Below, one piece after another: positions 1 through 6,359 of a stretch of DNA of 6,939 nt. The position numbers and the translations under genes were made by a program. The stretch's first letter is position 1, and each line of letters opens with the position of its first letter. A model generated the notes under the pieces. It was not told where the DNA came from. It searched no databases and saw only the letters and a program-made list of their open reading frames with translations. Source of the stretch: an uncultured Clostridia bacterium (GTDB taxonomy: Bacteria > Bacillota > Clostridia > RUG12999); the NCBI GenBank assembly GCA_949739095.1, contig CATIYX010000445.1, forward strand, positions 1 through 6,939, read 5' to 3'.

Positions 1-27
1 CAATAATAAATTCCAACATTTTTTCAA
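1..27 (-). CDS. start of a further operon gene, cut by the window edge (possible secreted or lipoprotein)
   Basis: Reading leftward past the LplC-type permease stop there is a strong Shine-Dalgarno sequence, AAAGGAG (42..36), then 8 nt, then a TTG codon at 27..25. Nine open codons follow to the window edge and read M-K-K-C-W-N-L-L-L. The basic N-terminus followed by hydrophobic residues resembles the start of a signal peptide. The gap from the permease stop is 24 nt, so the gene would be the next member of the same transcription unit. An ATG at 20..18 in another frame sits 16 nt from the same ribosome binding site, which is too far to be the better choice. Nothing can be said about function. 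In operons of this type the next gene is often another binding protein, a glycoside hydrolase or a hypothetical protein, but that is context only. Confidence 0.5.
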
Positions 28-51
28 GTTTCTCACTCCTTTAAACCGTCG

Positions 52-933
52 TTATCCTTTGACCGCACCAATCATCACGCCTTTGACAAAATATTTCTGT
101 AAAAACGGATATATACACAAAATTGGTACCGTTGCAATGATAATCACTGCATATTTAATCGTTTCCCCTGCCGCCCATGTTTCCGAATCTCCCATGCCTT
201 GTGTCATGGCAGTAGTGTCGTTTACCAAAAGAATGCCGCGCAACACCAATTGCAACGGATATTTACCCGGACTTCTCAAATAGATGGACGCATTAAACCA
301 TGCATTCCAATGCGCTACACCATAGTAGAGCAAAATCACAGCAATGGTCGGCATCGCCAACGGTACCATAATCCGCGCCAATATCGTCAAATGTCCCGCA
401 CCGTCAATGACAGCGGATTCATGCAGACTTTCCGGTATGGAATCAAAACCTGTACGCATGATAATCATGTTATAGGTGCTGATAGCTCCAACCACAATGA
501 CCGCCCACAGGGAATCCATCAGTCCGATACCCTTGATAGTCAGATATTGCGGAATCAGTCCACCGCTGAAAAACATGGTAAACATGATAAACATAGAGAT
601 GGGCTTTTTCCACATCACATCTTTGCGGGACAGGAAATAGGCGCCCGCAATGGTCAGCGCCATGTTGACCAGACAGCCCGCTATCAAAATGAATAGCGTG
701 GACTTGTATCCGCTTAAAATGGACGAATTTGCCAGTGCCCGCGTATAGCCGTCCAGACTAAATCCTTTGGGCCACAGCAGGACTCCTGTATGTGCCAGCA
801 ATTCTTCGCCGTCTGAGAACGATGCCATGAGTACATGAATCATGGGATACAGTGTAATCACCATGAGCAGCAGCATAAACAGCACATTAAATACGTCAAA
901 ACAGCGCTGCTGCCATGAAACTTTTATTTTCAT
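52..933 (-). CDS. carbohydrate ABC transporter permease, LplC/YtcP type (CUT1 family)
   Basis: This is one of two inner-membrane subunits of a sugar importer and should form the translocation channel with the LplB-type permease just upstream. The 293-residue length is normal for the family. About six hydrophobic segments are visible (roughly residues 13-38, 77-101, 111-130, 141-159, 184-206 and 260-283). The cytoplasmic EAA loop that contacts the ATPase is present as E172-S-A-x-x-D-G-A179, followed by I188, P191 and P195. The N-terminal YPMIHVLMASFSD region (about 29-41) and the closing VKGVMIGAVKG are typical of LplC/YtcP proteins. The ATG at 933 is preceded by GGAGG with a 9-nt spacer. It begins 18 nt after the upstream permease stop. 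In Bacillus, homologues (YtcP) are linked to rhamnogalacturonan-derived oligosaccharide uptake; the substrate here is unknown. Confidence 0.95.
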   Translation of the reverse strand: MKIKVSWQQRCFDVFNVLFMLLLMVITLYPMIHVLMASFSDGEELLAHTGVLLWPKGFSLDGYTRALANSSILSGYKSTLFILIAGCLVNMALTIAGAYFLSRKDVMWKKPISMFIMFTMFFSGGLIPQYLTIKGIGLMDSLWAVIVVGAISTYNMIIMRTGFDSIPESLHESAVIDGAGHLTILARIMVPLAMPTIAVILLYYGVAHWNAWFNASIYLRSPGKYPLQLVLRGILLVNDTTAMTQGMGDSETWAAGETIKYAVIIIATVPILCIYPFLQKYFVKGVMIGAVKG

Positions 934-951
934 TTTCTTATTCCTCCCTCG

Positions 952-1911
952 TTACCACAAGCTGGTTTCATTGGTTTTTTTACTGATTGTGTTCGCTGCA
1001 ACCACCAGCACCATATTGACGAAGGAGTTGAACAACCCCACCGCGGTGGAATAGCCATAGTTGGATTCCAGCAACCCTTTGCGGTAAACGAACGAAGAAA
1101 TCACGTCCGCTTTTTCCATGGTGAGCGAGTTATAGAGCAGAATAATTTTTTCATATCCAACGCTCATCACGCTTCCCATACGCAGAATCAAGAGTGTGAT
1201 AATCGTAGGCAGAATACAGGGAATATCCACCGCCCAAATCTGTTTCCAACGATTCGCGCCGTCCATGCGCGCCGCTTCATAAAGCGTAGGGTCAATACCT
1301 GCCAGTGCTGCCAGATAGATAATGGACCCCCAACCGACTCCCTGCCACACATCGGACGCCACATAAATTGTGGTGAAATAGCCCGGTACGCGCAGCAGAT
1401 TTTGCCGGTCCATGCCAAACCAAGTACAAACAGTTGTGATGATGCCATCCGGTTCCAGAAAATCGGACAGCATACCACAGATAACGACCAGCGAAATGAA
1501 ATGTGGTAGATATGTAATAGTCTGCACAACTCTGGAATAGAACTTGCTACGCAGTTCGTTAATCAACAATGCTAAAATAATCGGGCTGGTAAAGCCGAAC
1601 AAAATGCTGACCAGACTGATACGCAGCGTATTCGTCAGCGTTCTGCCAAAATATACGCTGCCGAAAAAACTCTTAAAATGGTCTAATCCACACCAGGCGC
1701 TTCCCAGAATTCCTTTCCCGGGCGAATAACTCTTGAATGCGATAATTGCCCCATACATTGGCACATAATGTACGACTATGTAGAATGCAATGACCGGCAG
1801 CACCAGCAGGTACAGCGCATAATTTTTGCGAAAGTCCCGCGCGCACCGCGCCCCAAAGCTGCTGCCGGCGGATATTGCCTCCGCCCGGCGGATAGTTGTT
1901 GTATTTTTCAT
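952..1911 (-). CDS. sugar ABC transporter permease, LplB/YteP type (CUT1 family)
   Basis: This is the partner permease of the importer, 319 residues long, located in the cytoplasmic membrane. A short cytoplasmic, basic N-terminus (to about residue 30) leads into the first membrane segment, YLLVLPVIAFYIVVHYVPMYG (about 34-54). Further hydrophobic segments lie near 98-118, 133-150, 180-203, 232-250 and 290-308. The EAA loop is well preserved: Y211-E-A-A-R-M-D-G-A219, then I230-P and P235. The TLTNTLRIS (91-99) and LPHFIS (135-140) stretches and the C-terminal SLW are characteristic of LplB/YteP proteins. The ATG at 1911 follows GAGGAG by about 10 nt. The gene sits 49 nt after the binding-protein stop and 18 nt before the second permease, so the three importer genes are presumably co-transcribed. 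No hairpin is visible in the 49-nt gap. Confidence 0.95.
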   Translation of the reverse strand: MKNTTTIRRAEAISAGSSFGARCARDFRKNYALYLLVLPVIAFYIVVHYVPMYGAIIAFKSYSPGKGILGSAWCGLDHFKSFFGSVYFGRTLTNTLRISLVSILFGFTSPIILALLINELRSKFYSRVVQTITYLPHFISLVVICGMLSDFLEPDGIITTVCTWFGMDRQNLLRVPGYFTTIYVASDVWQGVGWGSIIYLAALAGIDPTLYEAARMDGANRWKQIWAVDIPCILPTIITLLILRMGSVMSVGYEKIILLYNSLTMEKADVISSFVYRKGLLESNYGYSTAVGLFNSFVNMVLVVAANTISKKTNETSLW

Positions 1912-1960
1912 GGTTTATTTGCTCCTCATAAAATCTAAAACATTGCGTAGTCTTTTCTAT

Positions 1961-3565
1961 TTACCGTGCAACATACCGTTCATAAGCTGTTTGATTGATT
2001 TCAATTGCCCGTTCAATGCCAAGACGTTTCATCTCTGCATAGTAGCTCGGCAGTTCGTCAAGGCTGGTGACACCGGTGATGAATTTATACATGGTTTCTT
2101 CCATATAGGTACCGACATCGTTCATAATGGTGGAATATTCGCTATTTTCTTCTGCCGTCAGCGTCACTGCCGGAAGCGCATAGTCCGTGTTGTCGTTTTG
2201 CGACCACATTTCAATGCCTTCTTTTTGTACATCCAGTTTCGCATATTGTTTCATATAATTTTCCGGTTGAATCATGGGTCCGAAATAACTTGCGCGTGCA
2301 TATTTTGCAATCATGTAACTCATCGGCTGTCCGTCTGCATTATCTGTAATCATGCTTGTATAGGTCGGTATACCGTCCTTCATTTCGTAGGACTCGCCTT
2401 CTTTTCCAAACCCATACAGCAGAAATCCTGCATCACTGTAGCCAAAGTCTAACAGCCGCGCTGCCAATTCCACATTTTTGCATTGCGTCGTGATTGCTGC
2501 GCTGCCACCGGTGGTCGTTGCATGAAAATTCTTCTGACCAAATTTCGGACGCTCGCCTTTGTTCATCACAGGATATTTTGCCGGCACAAATTCTGCCTGT
2601 GGATTTTTTGCTTTGATAGTCGGAATATAAGACCCAAATCCACCGCCGCAGGAGGAGAACAGAACGCCCCATGTACCGCTGATACCCAGTTGTGTCAGAC
2701 GGCTGTTGTCCACATCTACAAAATTGGGGTCAAGAATCCCATCGGCATACCATTTTGTCATTTTTTGAACAAACGGTGTGAATGCTGCTTCTTCCACCGG
2801 ACCGTATTTCACTTTTCCATCTTCTACATACATGCCGCCTTTTACGCCATAAGCGCCCAAAAATGCGGAATTTGCATCCATTTTTCCTTTATCAAGCGGC
2901 AGACTCAGCGGCACTTCAACACCCTGTTCCTTAAAGGCGTAGAGCATTTTTTCCCATTCGTCTATTGTTTCCGGCACGTCCAGTCCCGCTTTGTCCAGAT
3001 AGTCTTTACGAATCATCGGTCCGTAGAAGGTATTCAGATAATCGGTTTCGCGGAACATCGGGAAACAATAATATTCTCCTTCGTCCGTCATCACGTCTTT
3101 TTTCCAGTCCTCGTGTTTATTCAAAAATGCCAGCAGATTCGGTGCCGCTTTGTCAAACACCTTGTTCAGCGACAAAATGATTTCATCCTCAATTGCTTTG
3201 TGCGGACCGCCTGTAAAGTTATACCAGCCCCATTCAATAATATCCGGAAATTCGCGGGACGCAATCATCAGATTAAACTGCTCCGTTACCTGCGTCACCG
3301 GCGGATGCTGAAACTCAACATTGATCCCAGTCTGTTTTACCAATTCATCATGGAACACGGTTTCATTCAGACTGCCGAAATTGGCAGCAACACTCTCGTG
3401 CATCTGCACCCAATAAGTTACTGTCTCATCTGTGTCAATCGGATAGTTGCCGTCTGTTGTCACCTCGAAATCTACATTTGCTGTCTGACTGTTTCCATTG
3501 CCGCAGCCTGCAAGGGATGTAGCTGCTAAAGCCATTGCCAGAAAAACGATTCCCCATTTTTTCAT
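1961..3565 (-). CDS. extracellular sugar-binding lipoprotein of the ABC importer (LplA/YtcQ type)
   Basis: This is the substrate-capture subunit, tethered to the outer face of the membrane. Starting at the ATG at 3565 the protein is 534 residues. It opens with a lysine-rich n-region, a hydrophobic core and the lipobox L-A-G-C, so Cys21 would be lipidated. The region F-N-L-M-I-A-S-R-E-F-P-D-I (about 97-109) is the usual solute-binding-protein signature, and the length is in the upper normal range for LplA/YtcQ proteins. Start choice: AAAGGA (3580..3575) lies 9 nt before the ATG at 3565. In-frame alternatives are the ATG at 3574 and the GTG at 3583. The GTG overlaps the regulator stop by 4 nt (GTGA) and would add six residues. 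The gene follows the AraC regulator and precedes both permeases, which supports one carbohydrate-uptake operon. The bound sugar cannot be deduced from sequence. Confidence 0.93.
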   Translation of the reverse strand: MKKWGIVFLAMALAATSLAGCGNGNSQTANVDFEVTTDGNYPIDTDETVTYWVQMHESVAANFGSLNETVFHDELVKQTGINVEFQHPPVTQVTEQFNLMIASREFPDIIEWGWYNFTGGPHKAIEDEIILSLNKVFDKAAPNLLAFLNKHEDWKKDVMTDEGEYYCFPMFRETDYLNTFYGPMIRKDYLDKAGLDVPETIDEWEKMLYAFKEQGVEVPLSLPLDKGKMDANSAFLGAYGVKGGMYVEDGKVKYGPVEEAAFTPFVQKMTKWYADGILDPNFVDVDNSRLTQLGISGTWGVLFSSCGGGFGSYIPTIKAKNPQAEFVPAKYPVMNKGERPKFGQKNFHATTTGGSAAITTQCKNVELAARLLDFGYSDAGFLLYGFGKEGESYEMKDGIPTYTSMITDNADGQPMSYMIAKYARASYFGPMIQPENYMKQYAKLDVQKEGIEMWSQNDNTDYALPAVTLTAEENSEYSTIMNDVGTYMEETMYKFITGVTSLDELPSYYAEMKRLGIERAIEINQTAYERYVAR

Positions 3566-3574
3566 CTTTTTCAT

Positions 3575-3580
3575 TCCTTT
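3575..3580 (-). promoter_or_regulatory. ribosome binding site deciding the binding-protein start
   Basis: AAAGGA on the minus strand lies 9 nt before the ATG at 3565, the spacing expected for efficient initiation. It directly abuts the ATG at 3574, which makes that start unlikely from this site. A second purine-rich tract (GAGGGAAGG) lies further upstream, inside the end of the regulator gene, and could serve the GTG at 3583. Confidence 0.6.
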
Positions 3581-5862
3581 CACTTTCCTTCCCTCATGTT
3601 TAATATTTTTTTAACGCTTCTGTATTTACTCGGCGTTGTACCCATAATTTTTTTGAACACCCGAATAAAAGAATTGACATTCAAATAGCCCACCTTGTCT
3701 GAAATGGTGTTCACACTGCTGTTTGTTTTAAGCAGCAGCTCTGATGCCAGATTGATACGCTGTTTATTGATATATTCCAGCATACCGATATTCATTTCTT
3801 TTTTAAATATATTAGAAAGATAGGTCGGATGGAGACGATATTGGTCGGCAATCACTGCCACAGTGAGGTTACTGTCCGTATAGTGGTTGTCAATATACTG
3901 CATCACGCTCTGTGCAATTTCCAAACTCTTGGGCTTTTTCTCTGCCTGCGTACAAATTTGTTCCACCAGTTCCACGATAATTTGTTTCATGGTTTCTAAA
4001 TCCTCCGCATTCATAAATATATCTAAAAATTCGTCTCCCACCAAATCGCCCAGTCCGTTTTCCTCACAAAACCGGACGAGCGTACCTACAATACAATACG
4101 CCATATGCTGCAACCGTTTGATATCCTGCAATTTTTGTTTGTCTTTTACTGTTAGAATATCCTGTACCAGCGCCTCCGCGCCCACTTCGTCAGCCGATTT
4201 GAGCAGGCTAATCAGCCATTCTTCCCGTTCCTTTGTGTAACGGTAACCGGCGTGGTTCAAAATGTTGACGTCCTCCGGCGTGATAACTTCTTTGCCCAAT
4301 GCATCTTTATATTTTGCAATTTCCAGCGCTTGGCTGTAGGCAATCTGAATCCTGCTGATGCCGGATTCCGGACTGCTGATGGAGACGGTTGTGACAATCT
4401 TTAGCTGTTCTTTCAAAAAACTTTGTATGTACCTGCAATTTTCTGCGAGTTTTTCCTGCACGTCCGCGATATGTTCCGGTGAAACAGAGATTAGCATGGT
4501 TACATTTTCCTCCATGCCCATGGAATAGGTCGCGTCTCCCCGTCTGGAAATGATTTCTGTTGCAATGTTTTTCACCGCAAACCGTACCAATTCCGCTTCA
4601 TTTGCCGCCGCTTCTGTGTTGTCCTCCTCCAGAAATTCGATATAATTTTCTAACATAATAACAACCACCACAAAGCAATCACTCAAAAACGTCATGCGTT
4701 CACTTTCAATCAGTTCCTCCTGTGCAGCTTCAAACGCCTGAATGTGTCCATTGCAAAGCATGCTCACATTGAATGTTGTGATTTGGTTCTTCTGTTTAAA
4801 TAGCCGTTTTTCCCTGTTCCGATTTTCCTGCAACAGATTGTCAATCATACTGTCAATCATACTTTTTTCGTCCCTTGAATCCGTTTGTTTTTGGAACTTT
4901 TGCAGCCGGTCAATAATCTGTTCAAACACCACATAATTTTTGGAAGAAACCTTCCACGACAGCCAGATACATAGTAAAATACACACCACTACCAGTGACA
5001 GCAGCATGAGCAATGCACTCGGCGATAAAATTTCATATAATTCCACTGCGGCAACATATTGATATCCCAGTTTTTCTGATATCTCGCGTCCAATCGCATA
5101 CCGTTTGCCACCGAATTTTATGGTTTCATCCTCTTTGTTGCTTACCAAAACAGGCATCATGTTTTTTCCGAAATTTCCGGAATCATAAATAAGCTTTCCT
5201 TCTTTATCATAAATAATAAAATACGTACTCCTCTGTTCATCCCAATAACGAATTCCCTCTGCGCTTTGCAGTGCAATCATTGCCCCGAGACCGCCGCCAT
5301 CTTGTAGTTGTACTGGCATTGTATAAAGAAAGTTACGCATATCCATCTCGCTCTCACTATGGAACAACACCGAGCATAACATATACTGTATATCATAGTT
5401 TCGAGTGAGCGCCAGTTTCCAGTCCGAATAGTTCACGTCACTGTTTATGTAATACTGTTTCCAATAATCAAATGGTCGCCAGTAGCCGTCCGCAGTGACA
5501 ATCAAATCTGTCCGCCGCAAATAAATAAACAGTGTATCGCCCTTTCCAAATCGCTCCATGTAATCTGCAATCAGATTCGATAACGCCTGAATTTTTTGTA
5601 TATTCCCTTCACTTTTTAGCTCTCCCATCTCATAGGCTGCATTAAAAGCAGGTTCGTTTTCAAAATATTTTACAATCGTTTCATTATTCTCCGCCTTTGT
5701 TTCCAGCTGCAGCACCAGATTTTTTGTTTGCAGCTTTCCCTCAAATGCGCGTTCTTTGTTGATTAATACCTGCATGTTGACCCAAAGGGCAACGCACAAT
5801 CCAATGGGAATACATAAAATCAACAGATAGGAAATAAACCACTGATATTTCATCTTATGCAT
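3580..5862 (-). CDS. membrane-anchored AraC-family transcriptional regulator (YesS/YtdP type)
   Basis: This is a 760-residue one-component regulator that probably couples an extracellular signal to transcription of the adjacent importer. It has a membrane segment at about 9-30, then an external sensor region of roughly 250 residues, then a second membrane segment at about 280-302 (LLMLLSLVVVCILLCIWLSW). After a charged linker (about 303-370), residues 390-530 resemble the degenerate GGDEF-like domain of YesN-type and CdaR-type regulators (V-S-I-S, then S-x-A-L-E-I-A-K-Y-K). The C-terminal AraC DNA-binding domain (about 646-755) has two helix-turn-helix units: L666-T-V-A-V-I-A-D-Q-Y...Y-L-S-N-I-F-K-K-E, and V717-N-T-I-S-D-K-V-G-Y...F-I-R-V-F-K-K-I-M-G-T-T-P-S-K-Y-R. 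The ATG at 5862 follows a G-run by 9 nt; the ATG at 5853 is too far from it. There is no receiver or kinase domain. It lies directly upstream of the binding-protein gene, so control of that operon, and possibly of itself, is likely but inferred. Confidence 0.93.
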   Translation of the reverse strand: MHKMKYQWFISYLLILCIPIGLCVALWVNMQVLINKERAFEGKLQTKNLVLQLETKAENNETIVKYFENEPAFNAAYEMGELKSEGNIQKIQALSNLIADYMERFGKGDTLFIYLRRTDLIVTADGYWRPFDYWKQYYINSDVNYSDWKLALTRNYDIQYMLCSVLFHSESEMDMRNFLYTMPVQLQDGGGLGAMIALQSAEGIRYWDEQRSTYFIIYDKEGKLIYDSGNFGKNMMPVLVSNKEDETIKFGGKRYAIGREISEKLGYQYVAAVELYEILSPSALLMLLSLVVVCILLCIWLSWKVSSKNYVVFEQIIDRLQKFQKQTDSRDEKSMIDSMIDNLLQENRNREKRLFKQKNQITTFNVSMLCNGHIQAFEAAQEELIESERMTFLSDCFVVVVIMLENYIEFLEEDNTEAAANEAELVRFAVKNIATEIISRRGDATYSMGMEENVTMLISVSPEHIADVQEKLAENCRYIQSFLKEQLKIVTTVSISSPESGISRIQIAYSQALEIAKYKDALGKEVITPEDVNILNHAGYRYTKEREEWLISLLKSADEVGAEALVQDILTVKDKQKLQDIKRLQHMAYCIVGTLVRFCEENGLGDLVGDEFLDIFMNAEDLETMKQIIVELVEQICTQAEKKPKSLEIAQSVMQYIDNHYTDSNLTVAVIADQYRLHPTYLSNIFKKEMNIGMLEYINKQRINLASELLLKTNSSVNTISDKVGYLNVNSFIRVFKKIMGTTPSKYRSVKKILNMREGK
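4839..4862 (-). repeat. 12-bp perfect tandem duplication inside the regulator gene
   Basis: The 12-bp unit TGTCAATCATAC (plus strand) occurs twice head to tail at 4839-4850 and 4851-4862. It is in frame and encodes the repeated tetrapeptide S-M-I-D S-M-I-D at about residues 334-341, in the charged linker between the second membrane segment and the cytoplasmic domain. It looks like a slippage-type duplication that adds about one helical turn to the linker. Confidence 0.85.
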
Positions 5863-5895
5863 TTATCTCATCCCCCCCGTTTCTATCAATACTTG

Positions 5896-5922
5896 ATTAT
5901 ATATCGACCGACTCGCAGTCAC
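5896..5922 (-). promoter_or_regulatory. candidate promoter for the regulator-importer operon
   Basis: A perfect TATAAT -10 hexamer lies on the minus strand at 5901..5896. The best -35 match, GTGACT (5922..5917), fits TTGACA at four of six positions but with a short 15-bp spacer. A weak -35 at suboptimal spacing would fit an activator-dependent promoter. Transcription would start near 5889, giving a leader of about 27 nt before the ATG at 5862. A small inverted repeat, GACT-CGC-AGTC (plus strand 5910-5920), overlaps the -35 region. The larger palindromes lie just upstream. Confidence 0.4.
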
Positions 5923-5938
5923 ATTATGTTTAAAAATA

Positions 5939-5970
5939 TTTGTTGTTAGATTCCGGAATCTAACAACAAA
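5939..5970. repeat. 32-bp perfect palindrome upstream of the regulator operon
   Basis: The left arm TTTGTTGTTAGATTCC (5939-5954) is followed immediately by its exact reverse complement (5955-5970), with no mismatch in 16 bp. The centre is TTCC|GGAA. It lies about 16 bp upstream of the candidate -35 and some 65 bp from the predicted start site. It could be an operator for a dimeric DNA-binding protein. As RNA on the minus strand it would form a long AT-rich hairpin followed by AUAUUUUU, which also resembles a weak terminator. Its last six bases are shared with the next palindrome. Confidence 0.9.
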
Positions 5971-5986
5971 GGCATATGCCTTTGTT
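5965..5986. repeat. 22-bp perfect palindrome overlapping the 32-bp one
   Basis: The half-site AACAAAGGCAT (5965-5975) is followed by its exact reverse complement (5976-5986). It shares AACAAA (5965-5970) with the 32-bp palindrome, giving the layout TTTGTT - 20-bp palindrome - AACAAA - 10-bp palindrome - TTTGTT. The two centres are 21 bp apart, two DNA helical turns. The shared hexamer can pair with either outer TTTGTT but not both at once. Confidence 0.9.
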
Positions 5987-6240
5987 ATCTTCCACGGACT
6001 GTTTCTGTTTTACAATTTTATCTTACCACATCGGTGTTTCCCGGCGCAATCGTTCTTTTTTTATACAGTCTACATTTTCACAGATTTTGCGTTATATCCG
6101 CATAAAAAGCGGCTATTGCAGTTTTATTTCCGTGTTTATGCCATAATATTTTTATAAAAAAATTAATTTATTTACTGCACGCATACCGGAAGAAACCACC
6201 ATCTAAAAAAATTGAATGATACCTATTTTAAGATAACTTC
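5987..6240. other. AT-rich intergenic region without a supported gene
   Basis: This stretch separates the Sir2 terminator from the palindromes. I see no tRNA, no convincing coding sequence and no recognisable riboswitch. A poor promoter-like pair on the minus strand (TTGCGC at 6049..6044, TAAGAT at 6025..6020, 18-bp spacer) could give a longer leader through the palindromes. The only open frame of note is a 56-codon plus-strand frame (5976-6146) without a proper ribosome binding site, which I do not accept as a gene. Confidence 0.5.
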
Positions 6241-6289
6241 AAAACAAAAAATCAGGGAACAATTCCCCTAAAAATTGCTCCCTGATTTT
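6241..6289 (-). terminator. intrinsic terminator of the Sir2 gene
   Basis: Arms at 6248-6264 and 6273-6289 form a 17-bp stem around an 8-nt loop. On the minus-strand RNA the stem opens AAAAUCAGGGAGCAAUU, and its only imperfection is a G-U wobble; on the plus strand the same position is an A-C mismatch. On the minus strand the stem runs into TTTTTTGTTTT. Polarity therefore points to ending the Sir2 transcript about 70 nt after its stop. This separates the Sir2 gene from the importer operon. Confidence 0.88.
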
Positions 6290-6359
6290 GATTTATTTAT
6301 CAAAATAAATCTTTGCCCATTTTATTCTGCTATAGGCGCATCGTATTTTGTTTATTTTT

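Noticed and set aside
199..696. Plus-strand open frame of 165 codons opposite the LplC-type permease
   Set aside because: The permease frame on the minus strand has membrane segments and an EAA loop. The plus-strand translation is His/Gln/Arg-rich, has no domain and is best explained as a shadow.
2483..3529. Long plus-strand open frame (348 codons) antisense to the binding-protein gene
   Set aside because: It is a shadow of the minus-strand lipoprotein frame. The protein is rich in Cys, His, Phe and Arg, has no recognisable domain, and the opposite frame has a signal peptide, lipobox and family signature.
5949..5978. Nine-codon minus-strand upstream frame (ATG within the palindrome, ending TAA)
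   Set aside because: It is explained by the palindrome sequence itself, has no clear ribosome binding site, and lies upstream of the best promoter candidate.
5976..6146. Plus-strand 56-codon open frame in the intergenic region
   Set aside because: The start lies inside the palindrome, with only a poor AAAGG 3 nt before it. The composition looks random and no family is recognisable.
5863..6240. Search for a catabolite-repression (cre) site or a riboswitch before the regulator
   Set aside because: No stretch fits the cre consensus well, and no conserved riboswitch core was recognised by eye.
6286..6311. AT-only inverted repeats next to the terminator (TTTTGAT/ATCAAAA and GATTTATTT/AAATAAATC)
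   Set aside because: Short arms made almost wholly of A and T in AT-rich DNA are expected by chance, and the two possible hairpins exclude one another.
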